NCBI RefSeq assembly: GCF_000973085.1
Contig: NZ_CP011280.1
Location: forward strand, 770,642-834,641
DNA length: 64,000 bases
From: Sneathia vaginalis
GTDB lineage: Bacteria; Fusobacteriota; Fusobacteriia; Fusobacteriales; Leptotrichiaceae
Reading direction: 5' to 3'
Of this stretch, positions 1 to 9,382 are shown piece by piece. A program made the position numbers and the translations under genes. The stretch's first letter is position 1. Each line of letters starts with the position of its first letter. The notes under the pieces are model-generated. The model did not search any database, was not told the DNA's origin, and was given only the letters and a program-made list of their open reading frames with translations.

Positions 1-168
1 TTTAAGACCTAACTTTTTGTATATTTCATTTGGTTTATCACCTTTAGTTATTATGACTTCTTTATTCTTAACATTCTGCTTTTGCAGTACAAAATTATGA
101 GTAAAACCAATGAAAAATAGAATGATAAAAAGCATAATAATCTTTACTACATTTAGAATTTTATTCAT
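1..168 (-). CDS. mltG: Endolytic transglycosylase MltG-like protein, N-terminal fragment
   Basis: Only the first 56 codons are in the window; the gene runs off the left edge. The product begins with a short cytoplasmic stretch, one hydrophobic segment (about residues 8-25), then a segment reading EVIITKGDKPNEIYKKLGL, which resembles the start of the LysM-like region of YceG/MltG proteins (a basic residue-glycine pair followed by an I..KL helix). MltG cleaves nascent peptidoglycan strands at the membrane. The ATG at 168 overlaps the stop of the upstream permease gene by 8 bases, so the two are translationally coupled. The identification rests on a short piece and is tentative. Confidence 0.5.
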   Translation of the reverse strand, partial: MNKILNVVKIIMLFIILFFIGFTHNFVLQKQNVKNKEVIITKGDKPNEIYKKLGLK

Positions 169-1255
169 TTTGTTCCTTTCTATTGTTTATTAAATATTTA
201 AAGAAACCATATTTAATCTCTTCAGAAAATACTATGCGAATTATTGCAGCAATTATCGGACCATATAGGAAGCCTAAAACTCCAAATATTTTGAATCCTG
301 AATACATTGCTATCAATGTAATAAGTGGATGCATACCTGCACCTTTACTTATTAACTTAGGTTCTGAATACTGTCTAACTAGGAATATTATAATATATAG
401 AACTAAAAGACTCAATGCTAAAATATAGTTATTGACTACAAATACTTCTACTAATACCCATGGTATTAAAACTGACCCTGCACCTAATATAGGGAGTGCA
501 TCTATTGCTGCTATTATTATTGATACAATTAAAACATATTTAACATCTTTACAATACATACTTATTATATTAAGTCCTACCAGTAACTCTATAAAGCATA
601 GAGTTATCAGTATACACTGTGCTCTTAAGTAATTAAACACTAATCTCAATATATCTTTTTTTATCTTATTTCCTATCTTTAACCATGAATATGGAAATTG
701 TTCTGTTAGGAATTTTACTATTATATTTTTATCATTTATTATTATAAACGAAGATAAGATTGTTACTATAATAAACACAACTAATCTTGGTAACATCTTC
801 AACATATTTATGCTTGAATTCAATAAGTTTAAAATAGTTCCATTAAAATATTTTAACACCTTACTGACTAACTCATCAATTAAATTTTCTGAATAATCTG
901 GTAATTTTGAAACATATTTTTCATATTTATCCAGTGCATGAGTTACATGTGCTAGAATGTAGTCTTGATTTTTAATTAATGTACTAAACAAATTATATGC
1001 TTCTAAAAATATCTTAACTAGTATAAGTGATACTATTATAAACACAAACACATAAAACGACAGTAGCACTATAGATTTTGTAAACTTATTCTTATTACTC
1101 ATCCTATTAACAATAGGACTTAACATTCTAACAATAACCGCAGCTATCACAAAGGGTAATAAAAAAATCAATACTTTAAATATTAATATCAATAAAATTA
1201 GTACTGATACAACATATATTATTGGTGTTAATCTTTTTATATCAAAATTATACAT
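161..1255 (-). CDS. AI-2E family transporter (YtvI-like permease)
   Basis: 364-residue polytopic membrane protein with about eight hydrophobic segments. The C-terminal half carries the family hallmark: GAGSVLIPW, then an EPKLISKGAGMHPLITLIAM stretch and a GVLGFLYGPI loop, matching PF01594 permeases such as YtvI. Substrates of most members are unknown, and the AI-2E name reflects one E. coli member, so quorum-signal export should not be assumed. It lies 4 bases after uvrA and overlaps the mltG-like gene, so it appears to be cotranscribed with DNA-repair genes. Length is normal for the family. Confidence 0.85.
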   Translation of the reverse strand: MYNFDIKRLTPIIYVVSVLILLILIFKVLIFLLPFVIAAVIVRMLSPIVNRMSNKNKFTKSIVLLSFYVFVFIIVSLILVKIFLEAYNLFSTLIKNQDYILAHVTHALDKYEKYVSKLPDYSENLIDELVSKVLKYFNGTILNLLNSSINMLKMLPRLVVFIIVTILSSFIIINDKNIIVKFLTEQFPYSWLKIGNKIKKDILRLVFNYLRAQCILITLCFIELLVGLNIISMYCKDVKYVLIVSIIIAAIDALPILGAGSVLIPWVLVEVFVVNNYILALSLLVLYIIIFLVRQYSEPKLISKGAGMHPLITLIAMYSGFKIFGVLGFLYGPIIAAIIRIVFSEEIKYGFFKYLINNRKEQNE

Positions 1256-1259
1256 AATA

Positions 1260-4085
1260 TTACTCTCCTAAAATTGGTTTTAAAAATTTAGCTGTATATG
1301 ATTGTTCACACTTAATAATCTCTTCTGGTGTCCCTTTGCAGACAATTTCTCCACCATTTATTCCACCATTTGGACCTATGTCTATAATATAGTCTGCTGA
1401 CTTTATAACATCTAAATTATGCTCTATAACTACTACCGTATTTTTCTTTTCAACTAACTTATTTAACACTAGTAGTAGTTTTCGTATATCCTCAAAATGT
1501 AAACCTGTTGTTGGTTCATCTAATATATATATAGTATCTCCATTACTTATTTTAGATAATTCACTGGATAACTTTATTCTTTGTGCTTCACCACCTGATA
1601 ATGTTGTTGCACTTTGACCAAGACTAATGTAGTCCATACCAACTTCAATCAATGTTTCTAATTTTCTTTTTAATGAGGGTATCTTTTCAAAAAAATCATA
1701 AGCTTCTAGTACACTCATATCTAAAACTTCTGAAATATTTTTATCCTTGTATTTAACTTCCAGTGTTTCACTATTGTATCTTTTACCCTTACAAACTTCA
1801 CATTCCACATAAACATCTGGTAAAAAATTCATCTCTATTTTTACAATACCAGCACCAGAGCAAGCTTCACATCTACCACCTTTTACATTAAAAGAAAATC
1901 TTCCCTTATCGTAACCTCTTATCATTGCATCTTTTGTTTTTGAGAACAAATCACGTATATCATCAAAAATTTTTGTGTATGTAGCTGTATTTGATCTAGG
2001 TGTTCTACCTATAGGACTTTGATCTATATTTATAACTTTTTTCACTCCATTAAGACCTATTAGCTTACCATACTCTAATGGATATTGTTTTGAGATATTT
2101 AATTCATTACATAGTGCTGGATAAAGTGTTTGATTTATTAACGTACTCTTTCCACTACCAGATACTCCTGTCACAACAGTAAATACTCCTTTAGGAATTT
2201 TAACGGATATATTTTTCAAATTATTACCACAACAATTTGTAATTTCAAAAAATTCCTTACTTTTTCTTCTTTTTTTTGGTACTACTATTTCAATTTCTTT
2301 ATTCAAATACTTACCTGTAAGTGAATTTACATTTTTTCTAACCTCATCTGGTGTACCTTTTGCAACAACACTTCCACCATACTTACCTGCATTAGGTCCT
2401 ATATCTATTAAATAATCACATTCTCTCATAGTTTGTTCATCATGTTCTACAACTATGACACTATTACCTAAATTCTTTAATTCTTTTAAAGTATTTAGTA
2501 GTCTTTCATTATCTCTTTGATGTAAGCCTATACTTGGTTCATCTAATACATAAATAACTCCTGTTAATTTTGAACCTATTTGTGTTGCAAGCCTTATTCT
2601 TTGTGACTCACCACCAGATAAGCTTTTTGTATTTCTTGATAAACTTAGGTAATCAAGTCCTACACTTATCATAAAGTCTAATCTTTGTCTTATCTCTTTT
2701 AGTATTTCTTTTGCTATTTTTTCTTCCTTTTCTGTTAAAACTAAATTGTCAAAGAATTTTTTAGCTTCTATTATACTAATTTTAGATATATCTATTATAG
2801 ACTTATCATTTATCGTAATATTTAACACTACATTTTTTAGTCTATTACCATGACAAGAACTACATACTTTTTCTACCATATATTTGTTTTCTAGCTCTTC
2901 TCTTATTGAATCACTAAATGAATCCTTGTATCTTTTTTTAGCAAGTCCCACTATACCATCAAAAGTCTTATTCCCATCATAGCTATATTCCTTTGTATTT
3001 ATACTAAATTTAAACTCTTTTTCATCACCATATAGTATTAAATCCTTTTGTTTTTTAGTTAAGTCCTTAAATGGTTTTGTTGTATCTATTGAATGAGCAT
3101 TTAAAAAATCAAGAAACAACTTGTATGTCCATGATTTTTTTGAATTACCACCACAAATGTATAAGGCTCCATCATCAATAGATAAATCCTTATTTAAAAC
3201 TAATCTATTCTCGTCTATTATTAAAGCAGACCCTAAACCATTACACTCTTCACAAGCACCAAATGGAGCATTAAATGAAAATAGTCTTGGGACTATACTT
3301 GGAAATTCTATTTGCTCATGTTCGCTACAACTAAAGTTTTCAGAGTATGAATACATTTTATCATCTATCTTAACAAAACAATGTCCACTAGATAATTTTG
3401 TTGCATTTTCTATTGCTTCTGTAATTCTAGTCTTTGTTTCATCATTAGAAATATTCATTTTAATTCTATCCATTATCGCAAAAATATTATGACGCTTATT
3501 CTTATCAAGCTCTATACTATCATCTAAATCATACATAACATCATCAACAATTACTCTTTGTAGTCCTTGTTTTTGTAGATTAATAAATAGATTTTTAAAA
3601 CTACCTTTTTTATCCTTTACAATAGGTGACATAAATATTATCTTCATGCCATTTTTTGCCTTTTTGTATATATCAATTACAATTTCTTCAATAGATTGCT
3701 TACTAACCTTCTTACCACAAATAGGACAATGAGCTATCCCTATATGTGCCCATAATAGTCTCATATAGTCATAAATTTCTGTCATTGTTCCAACTGTTGA
3801 TCTAGGATTTTTTGATACACTTTTTTGTTCTATAGATATTGCAGGTGATAAACCCTCTATACTATCTAGTTCAGGTTTTTTCATTTGCCCTATAAACTGT
3901 CTTGCATATGCTGATAGACTTTCTACATATCTTCTTTGACCTTCAGAATATATGGTATCAAAAGCAAGTGAAGACTTACCACTACCTGATACACCTGTTA
4001 TTACAACAAGCTTATTCTTAGGTATATCAAGTGAAATATTTTTTAAATTATGTTCTCTAGCTCCCCTAATCTTTATATATTCCAT
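1260..4085 (-). CDS. uvrA: Excinuclease ABC subunit A
   Basis: UvrA, the damage-recognition ATPase of nucleotide excision repair, 941 residues from the chosen start. Seen in order: first Walker A (GVSGSGKSSLAFDTIYSEG) near residue 32, a CPIC...zinc motif region, CEECNGLG, first ABC signature SGGESQRIRLA, second Walker A (GVSGSGKSTL), second zinc module with CEAC and CEVC pairs, and second signature SGGEAQRIKL followed by LDEPTTGLH. An open frame extends 11 codons upstream, but the ATG at 4085 directly follows GGAGGAAGAT, a good ribosome-binding site, and starts the conserved MEYIKIRGAREHNLKN, so that start is preferred. It follows the DinG-like gene by 19 bases. Confidence 0.97.
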   Translation of the reverse strand: MEYIKIRGAREHNLKNISLDIPKNKLVVITGVSGSGKSSLAFDTIYSEGQRRYVESLSAYARQFIGQMKKPELDSIEGLSPAISIEQKSVSKNPRSTVGTMTEIYDYMRLLWAHIGIAHCPICGKKVSKQSIEEIVIDIYKKAKNGMKIIFMSPIVKDKKGSFKNLFINLQKQGLQRVIVDDVMYDLDDSIELDKNKRHNIFAIMDRIKMNISNDETKTRITEAIENATKLSSGHCFVKIDDKMYSYSENFSCSEHEQIEFPSIVPRLFSFNAPFGACEECNGLGSALIIDENRLVLNKDLSIDDGALYICGGNSKKSWTYKLFLDFLNAHSIDTTKPFKDLTKKQKDLILYGDEKEFKFSINTKEYSYDGNKTFDGIVGLAKKRYKDSFSDSIREELENKYMVEKVCSSCHGNRLKNVVLNITINDKSIIDISKISIIEAKKFFDNLVLTEKEEKIAKEILKEIRQRLDFMISVGLDYLSLSRNTKSLSGGESQRIRLATQIGSKLTGVIYVLDEPSIGLHQRDNERLLNTLKELKNLGNSVIVVEHDEQTMRECDYLIDIGPNAGKYGGSVVAKGTPDEVRKNVNSLTGKYLNKEIEIVVPKKRRKSKEFFEITNCCGNNLKNISVKIPKGVFTVVTGVSGSGKSTLINQTLYPALCNELNISKQYPLEYGKLIGLNGVKKVINIDQSPIGRTPRSNTATYTKIFDDIRDLFSKTKDAMIRGYDKGRFSFNVKGGRCEACSGAGIVKIEMNFLPDVYVECEVCKGKRYNSETLEVKYKDKNISEVLDMSVLEAYDFFEKIPSLKRKLETLIEVGMDYISLGQSATTLSGGEAQRIKLSSELSKISNGDTIYILDEPTTGLHFEDIRKLLLVLNKLVEKKNTVVVIEHNLDVIKSADYIIDIGPNGGINGGEIVCKGTPEEIIKCEQSYTAKFLKPILGE

Positions 4086-4104
4086 ATCTTCCTCCATCTT
4101 TTCA

Positions 4105-5976
4105 TTATACCATATCAACTATTGTTTTGCTAGGTAATGAATTTAAGATCACCTTACCGTATCTCATATTTTTCACCCTATTATCTAATATTATTACCTC
4201 TCCATTATCAGTTTTACTTCTAATTAATCTTCCTACTCCTTGCTTTAATTTAATAATCGCTTGAGGTAATTGAAAACTCATAAATGGATTTTGCCCTTTA
4301 TTCTTAATATCTTCTATTAACGCTTCATTTACTGGATCATCTGGAACAAAAAAAGGTATTTTAACAATTACAATGTTTTTTAATTTATCTCCCTTTACAT
4401 CTACACCTTCCCAGAAGCTATCTGTTCCCAATAGGACAGATCTTGTATTTTTAAATTCTTCTATCATTTTTTTTCTTGATAATTGACCTTGTATAAGGAT
4501 ATTGTATCCCTTTACTTTTAGCCCTTTACTAATAGTATCAACTTGCTTATATGAGGTACAAAGTACAAAAGTACCCTCTTTTTTTTCTTCCAAGTACTTA
4601 TTCAAAAACTCTATCGTATAGTTTAAATATTCTATACTATTTGGATTATACCCATTATTTGACAAGAAAATTTTCATATTCTTGTCATAATCAAATGGTG
4701 ATGTTACAAATTCCTTACCAAAATTTTCTAATCCTAGTCTATTTGATATGTATGTAAAATCTTTACCTATACGTAATGTCGCAGAAGTCATTATTACACT
4801 TCTATCCTCATATATCTTTTTAATAACATCAGAAATATCTAATGGTGTCTTTTTTATCTCTACATCATGTGTTACAGGATTTAATTTTATCCAGTCTACT
4901 GCATTTACAGTCTTTTCATTTAATAGCTCGTTAATAAATAGAACGGCTTCTTTTAAACGAGTATAGTATAGTGTAAATTCTTGTTTTGCTTCTTCATCTA
5001 CATCGGATAAAAGAAGTTTTTTTGATACTTCTTCAAATAGCTTAAATTTTTCTATTATTCTTTCCAAATTTTCTACATACTTCTTTTTATCTGAAAGCTT
5101 ATCTAATCTCATACTAAGTACATTTTTTTCTACTAGATTTAATCTAATTACTGAAAATAGGTTCATAAAGGCATCATATATTCCATTTATGCTATCTGTA
5201 AACTCAAGATATACACCTTCTACACTGGAGAACTTTTTAAATATACCTGTATTTGTTCTTCTATTAAATATCATCCCTATATTCTGTCCTATCTCTTTAG
5301 ACCCTATATTCTTCTCAAAATAGTTTCTTGCTATTGATTCAATATTATGTGCTTCATCTAATATTAAAACATCAAAATCAGGTAAAACCTTATCGTATTT
5401 AAAGTGTGAGAATAAAAGGGCATGATTTACTATCAATATCTCAGCATTTTGTATATTTTCTTTTGCCTTGTAATAGAAACATTTTTTATCCCTTGCACAG
5501 CCTGCACCAACACAGTAATCTTTATCTGATTTAACCATGTCCCATACTGTAGGATCAACATAAAAATCTATTTCAGACTTATCCCCAGTTTTTGTATGTT
5601 TGTACCAAGATATTAGGTTATCATCACGACAATTTCTATTAAGTCTATTACCACAAATATAGTTTCCTCTTCCTTTTACTAGTCTATACTTTATCTTTTC
5701 ATTTAATATTTTTTCTAGTAAAGGTAAGTCTTTTTCTATTAATTGTTCTTGTAAATTTATTGTATTTGTTGACACTACAACCTTTGTATTAGTTTTTTTT
5801 GCGTGAAGTACTGCTGGTAATAGATAAGCTAAACTCTTACCTATACCAGTTCCAGCCTCAATTATACATGACTTCCTATTTTCTATTGCTTCTTGTATAA
5901 TTTTTGCCATTTTTTCCTGACCTTCTCTTTTCTCAAAGCCATATTCATTTATCATTTTTTCAAAATATTCATTCAT
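4105..5976 (-). CDS. dinG: DinG-family ATP-dependent DNA helicase
   Basis: 623-residue superfamily 2 iron-sulfur helicase. Visible motifs: Walker A EAGTGIGKSLAYLLP near residue 45, four cysteines of the 4Fe-4S domain (ICGNRLNRNC and CVGAGCARDKKC region), DEAH in LILDEAHNIES, SATLRIG, and the C-terminal motifs SFWEGVDVKG and QGVGRLIRS. These fit the DinG/YoaA family, which unwinds forked or R-loop DNA during repair. It lacks the N-terminal exonuclease domain found in some Firmicutes DinG proteins. The start overlaps the thiN stop by 8 bases, and uvrA follows, which suggests a housekeeping repair operon. Confidence 0.9.
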   Translation of the reverse strand: MNEYFEKMINEYGFEKREGQEKMAKIIQEAIENRKSCIIEAGTGIGKSLAYLLPAVLHAKKTNTKVVVSTNTINLQEQLIEKDLPLLEKILNEKIKYRLVKGRGNYICGNRLNRNCRDDNLISWYKHTKTGDKSEIDFYVDPTVWDMVKSDKDYCVGAGCARDKKCFYYKAKENIQNAEILIVNHALLFSHFKYDKVLPDFDVLILDEAHNIESIARNYFEKNIGSKEIGQNIGMIFNRRTNTGIFKKFSSVEGVYLEFTDSINGIYDAFMNLFSVIRLNLVEKNVLSMRLDKLSDKKKYVENLERIIEKFKLFEEVSKKLLLSDVDEEAKQEFTLYYTRLKEAVLFINELLNEKTVNAVDWIKLNPVTHDVEIKKTPLDISDVIKKIYEDRSVIMTSATLRIGKDFTYISNRLGLENFGKEFVTSPFDYDKNMKIFLSNNGYNPNSIEYLNYTIEFLNKYLEEKKEGTFVLCTSYKQVDTISKGLKVKGYNILIQGQLSRKKMIEEFKNTRSVLLGTDSFWEGVDVKGDKLKNIVIVKIPFFVPDDPVNEALIEDIKNKGQNPFMSFQLPQAIIKLKQGVGRLIRSKTDNGEVIILDNRVKNMRYGKVILNSLPSKTIVDMV

Positions 5977-6649
5977 GAATTAAATACATTTCTCCTTTTT
6001 TACAGTAGATATATGCCCTATCATCTTTTACTATATTACTTACAAGCCCTATAGACTTATCTATATCTACCCCATCTAAATTATACACAAAACCTTTTAA
6101 ATCTAGTTTTTCTAAATCAGTTATTGGAATTATTGAAAATGTTTTACCAGAAAGATCCTTAATTACTTCTGTACTTTTATCTAGTTTAATATATCTCATA
6201 TATTCAAAATTTTCAGTTAAAAACACCATATTTTCATTACTTTGTAATTTCAAAATATTTGATAATGTCATATCTACCCTATTACCTGTTGCACCTACTA
6301 CTAATACAGGTGTAACTCTTTTTTCCTTATCTATTCTTTTTTTATCCTTAAATCTAGTAGTAACATCTAAAATATCCTCTTTTTCTATGTACATAAGTGC
6401 TAGTTCAAAGTCTGTATAATCCTTTTCCCTTATACTACGTATAAGCTTAACTCCCTTATACGCCTCTAATACTTCTTTTTCCACTGAATCCATATCCCCT
6501 ATAATCAAATCTGGAGTTAAATTCATTTTAAAACAAGTGTTTGTTCCACCATCAGCACATATTATTCTTTTATCCTTTACTATTTCTTTCAATTTATCTA
6601 AATTTTTAGGATAAACACCATTTAAAAATACAACATAAGTAATTTCCAT
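5969..6649 (-). CDS. thiN: Thiamine pyrophosphokinase
   Basis: Transfers pyrophosphate from ATP to thiamine, making TPP in the cytoplasm. The N-terminal half has the ADGGTN motif, DLIIGDMDSV and the EKDYTDFELAL stretch typical of ThiN/TPK (PF04263), followed by GATGNRVDMTLSN; the C-terminal part matches the smaller beta-rich binding domain. The frame is open 7 codons further upstream, but the ATG at 6649 follows AAGGAG with good spacing and begins MEITYVVFLNG, so it is chosen. First gene of the minus-strand operon, with a near-consensus promoter directly upstream. No TPP riboswitch is visible in the short leader. Confidence 0.9.
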   Translation of the reverse strand: MEITYVVFLNGVYPKNLDKLKEIVKDKRIICADGGTNTCFKMNLTPDLIIGDMDSVEKEVLEAYKGVKLIRSIREKDYTDFELALMYIEKEDILDVTTRFKDKKRIDKEKRVTPVLVVGATGNRVDMTLSNILKLQSNENMVFLTENFEYMRYIKLDKSTEVIKDLSGKTFSIIPITDLEKLDLKGFVYNLDGVDIDKSIGLVSNIVKDDRAYIYCKKGEMYLIHE

Positions 6650-6684
6650 CTTTTCTCCTTTTGTATCCACATCATACTCTAAAA

Positions 6685-6713
6685 ATTATATCATTTTGTG
6701 AGTAATTATACAA
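6685..6713 (-). promoter_or_regulatory. Sigma-70 promoter for the thiN-dinG-uvrA operon
   Basis: On the minus strand TTGTAT (6708-6713) is followed after exactly 17 bases by TATAAT (6685-6690). It lies about 35 bases upstream of the thiN start, in the divergent gap shared with folC. Confidence 0.7.
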
Positions 6714-6721
6714 TTTTTACA

Positions 6722-6750
6722 TTGCTTTTTACACCATATTGCCGTATACT
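6722..6750 (+). promoter_or_regulatory. Sigma-70 promoter for folC
   Basis: TTGCTT (6722-6727), a 17-base spacer, then TATACT (6745-6750), followed by a GAGGTG ribosome-binding site and the folC ATG at 6779. It is back to back with the thiN promoter. Confidence 0.65.
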
Positions 6751-6778
6751 TAAACAAGAAAAAATAGAGGTGTGATAT

Positions 6779-7837
6779 ATGTTTGAAGAACTTTTTAACA
6801 GAAAAAATATTAGAAGAAATGATATACGAAATCTTTTACCTAAAAAATTACCACTACTTATTCATGTGGCTGGAACAAATGGTAAAGGTTCAACTTGTTC
6901 ATACTTAGAATGTGTTCTAATGCAAAAATACAAGGTTGGAAAATTTACTTCTCCTCATTTATTAGACGTTAGTGAGAGAATAACTATAGATCAAATACCC
7001 ATAACACATGAAAAATTAAAAAATGACTATGATAAGTTAAAACATCTTGATCTTGGTTTTTTTGACTTTTTATTCGTCATTGCTTTAAACTACTTTGTTG
7101 AAAACAATGTGGATATAGCGATAATAGAGGTAGGAATAGGTGGTAGATTTGATGTTACAAATGAAATTATGTATAACTATGCCTTAATTACAAATGTTAG
7201 CTTAGACCACACACAAATGCTGGGTGATACTAGAGAAAAGATTGCTTGGCAAAAAGCAGGTATTGCTAAGAATAATACAAAAACATTCTATACTGATAGC
7301 ATACTAAAAAGTTTTGTTGAAAAAGAAAGTAATGATACAAAGTTTTTAAAACCCGTAACAAAATTTACACTCCCTCTAAAAGGAGACTTCCAACAAAAAA
7401 ACTTTGCTCTTTGTTATGAAGTATTTAAACTTTTAAATTTTAGTGATAACAAAATTAGACAAGGTCTTAAAAACTTTAAGATTATTGGTAGACAACAAAA
7501 AATACAAGAAAATATATTAGTTGATGTTTCACATAATGTTGATTCAATAAAGGCACTAATACACAATTTAAAAGGAATAAAAAATGTTAATATCTTCTTA
7601 TCTGTATTACAAGATAAAGACTTAAAAACAATATATACTCTTTTAAAAAATGTGGGATATCCCATTAGCATATTTGCTATGCCCGATATTAAAAGGGGTA
7701 GAACAAAAGAAAATATATTAGAAACACTTGGAGATGTGAATATATCAGATAATTTAACACCAAAAAAAGACATGTTCAATGTCTATTGTGGTTCATTTTA
7801 CTTCATACAAAAAGTTATGGAAAAATTAAATAAGTGA
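6779..7837 (+). CDS. folC: Folylpolyglutamate synthase / dihydrofolate synthase (FolC), short form
   Basis: Mur-ligase-fold enzyme that adds glutamate to folates and/or makes dihydrofolate. Seen: the ATP loop HVAGTNGKGSTCSYL near residue 30, the FTSPHLLDVSERI omega-loop, EVGIGGRFDVTN, and SLDHTQMLGDTREKIAWQKAGIAK. The C-terminal domain retains LVDVSHNVDS. At 352 residues it is clearly shorter than the usual 420-440, with loss mainly in the C-terminal domain. The product could therefore be specialised, but the catalytic core is intact. Preceded by GAGGTG; it is transcribed alone and ends in a palindromic terminator. Confidence 0.92.
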   Translation: MFEELFNRKNIRRNDIRNLLPKKLPLLIHVAGTNGKGSTCSYLECVLMQKYKVGKFTSPHLLDVSERITIDQIPITHEKLKNDYDKLKHLDLGFFDFLFVIALNYFVENNVDIAIIEVGIGGRFDVTNEIMYNYALITNVSLDHTQMLGDTREKIAWQKAGIAKNNTKTFYTDSILKSFVEKESNDTKFLKPVTKFTLPLKGDFQQKNFALCYEVFKLLNFSDNKIRQGLKNFKIIGRQQKIQENILVDVSHNVDSIKALIHNLKGIKNVNIFLSVLQDKDLKTIYTLLKNVGYPISIFAMPDIKRGRTKENILETLGDVNISDNLTPKKDMFNVYCGSFYFIQKVMEKLNK

Positions 7838-7867
7838 GACTATATAGTCTCACTTATACTATTTTTT
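7831..7867. terminator. Bidirectional terminator between folC and the C69 peptidase gene
   Basis: Perfect 26-base palindrome at 7831-7856, with arms built on AAGTGAGACTA, containing the folC stop codon. A T-run follows on the plus strand, and the convergent C69 gene stops 3 bases away. Confidence 0.75.
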
Positions 7868-9316
7868 ATCAACATAACTAAATGGAGCTTTGTATGGTTT
7901 ACCTTCAGCTTTCTTATCAACATGTGTAATAACTTTAGCTTGCATATCTCTTGCGATATTTAATGTCTTATTTACTAAATCATTTGAATATTTAGTTGAA
8001 TAATCAGAAGCAGCTTTTGAACCTTTTGTTCTATAGATATATAGCAATTTCTTTTCTACATTTTTTTCATCTTCAATTACGCCATCTTCATAATTATTCC
8101 AATATTCTTTAATACCATTACCAACATTTTTTCTATCTGACTTACCTAGAGTATTTAATAGTTTAAATGTCCAGTAATATGACTTATTATTAGCAACTTG
8201 AGTTCTAACTCTCAATGCCTTATTTGTTTGTGATATATTTCCAAAATATGGTAAGTAAGGTGAATGTTCAACAGTACCCATAGCTAGCCACATAATTCCT
8301 CCAATTTTACTTGGTATGTTCTTTTTAATTTGGAATATATGTGATTCAAGGTTTTTATCTATTCCTATAGGTCTATATACCTTAATATCTGTAAATTCTG
8401 TACCATCGTATCTATCACGTAGTACATTCATAACATCTTTTAATCCTATCTTTCTTTCAGGTGTTCTAAATAGTTCGTATGTATCATTTACGTTATACTT
8501 TACCTTATCAGTTGGATTAAATCTTCTTTGTCCTTCATATACTCTAATTTGGTTATAGTTATTTAATTTATCACGATAAGTCATAGCAAGATGGAATTTA
8601 CCATCTTTTTCTTTTAATAAATTATTCTTTTTAGCAAGATTTATTAAATCTTTTGAATAAATAGTATCTTTTGAGTTAAGATCTATATTACCTAACATAA
8701 ATGCATTTGGAATAACTGCGTATTTATCTTGTGGAACTCTTACAGCTGCGTATTGGTGTCCTGTATAGATTTCCATATACCAAATATCATTTTTGTCAGC
8801 AACGTAGATTATATCTCCTTCTCCAGCACCCTTTTTGTCTATAATATCAGCTATAATTTGGACACCTTGTTTTGCATTTTTAGCTTGCATTAATATTAAT
8901 GATGCCATATCAGGTTCAGTAATTCCACCTTTTACATATGGATCAAATTTTAATATTTCAGAATTAGCACTTGCTGATAAAGTTGTAGAAGTACATACAC
9001 CTAATTCATTAAATCCTGCTTCTCCAAATACACCAGCATCTTGTCCAGCATCTGGTAATATTGTGTATTTTAATGTTTTATGTGGCATTTCAATACTAAA
9101 TCCTGTATCAGGATTTTTAAATATTGCTTTTTTACTATTAACTTTTCTTTTAATAACAAAGAAAGTCTTTGGATTTGCTGCTGAACCGAAATCTTCATTT
9201 CTAGCCATTAGCATTGATCCATCTTGCGAAACATTTCTACCAACTAAAACACCTGTACAAGCCATAGCATCTATAGCTGAAATTAACAACATTGTTAATA
9301 CAAATCCCTTTTTCAT
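7859..9316 (-). CDS. C69-family (U34) dipeptidase, secreted
   Basis: 485-residue N-terminal-nucleophile peptidase. A hydrophobic N-terminus (residues 4-19) runs straight into CTGVLVGRNVSQDGSMLMAR, so Cys20 would become the nucleophile after removal of the signal sequence, the arrangement of exported C69 peptidases such as PepD relatives. The RNEDFG, GEAGFNELGV and GITEPDMASLILMQAKNA segments are family features. It probably cleaves dipeptides in the periplasm to feed amino-acid catabolism. It sits downstream of the arc operon after a terminator; no clear separate promoter fits in the short gap, so readthrough from arcD is possible. Ribosome-binding site AAGGGG precedes the ATG. Confidence 0.88.
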   Translation of the reverse strand: MKKGFVLTMLLISAIDAMACTGVLVGRNVSQDGSMLMARNEDFGSAANPKTFFVIKRKVNSKKAIFKNPDTGFSIEMPHKTLKYTILPDAGQDAGVFGEAGFNELGVCTSTTLSASANSEILKFDPYVKGGITEPDMASLILMQAKNAKQGVQIIADIIDKKGAGEGDIIYVADKNDIWYMEIYTGHQYAAVRVPQDKYAVIPNAFMLGNIDLNSKDTIYSKDLINLAKKNNLLKEKDGKFHLAMTYRDKLNNYNQIRVYEGQRRFNPTDKVKYNVNDTYELFRTPERKIGLKDVMNVLRDRYDGTEFTDIKVYRPIGIDKNLESHIFQIKKNIPSKIGGIMWLAMGTVEHSPYLPYFGNISQTNKALRVRTQVANNKSYYWTFKLLNTLGKSDRKNVGNGIKEYWNNYEDGVIEDEKNVEKKLLYIYRTKGSKAASDYSTKYSNDLVNKTLNIARDMQAKVITHVDKKAEGKPYKAPFSYVDKK

Positions 9317-9336
9317 TTTTATTACCCCTTTTATTT

Positions 9337-9369
9337 AAAAAGAGAGAAAACATAACTGTCTTCTCTCTT
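9337..9369 (-). terminator. Terminator of the arc operon
   Basis: On the minus strand AAGAGAGAA and TTCTCTCTT form a 9-bp stem (9340-9348 with 9361-9369) followed by a short T stretch, 14 bases after the arcD stop. Confidence 0.7.
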
Positions 9370-9382
9370 ACCAAAGTATATA

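Noticed and set aside
6650-6778. TPP riboswitch upstream of thiN
   Set aside because: The leader is about 30 bases and shows no thi-box; the promoter explains the gap.
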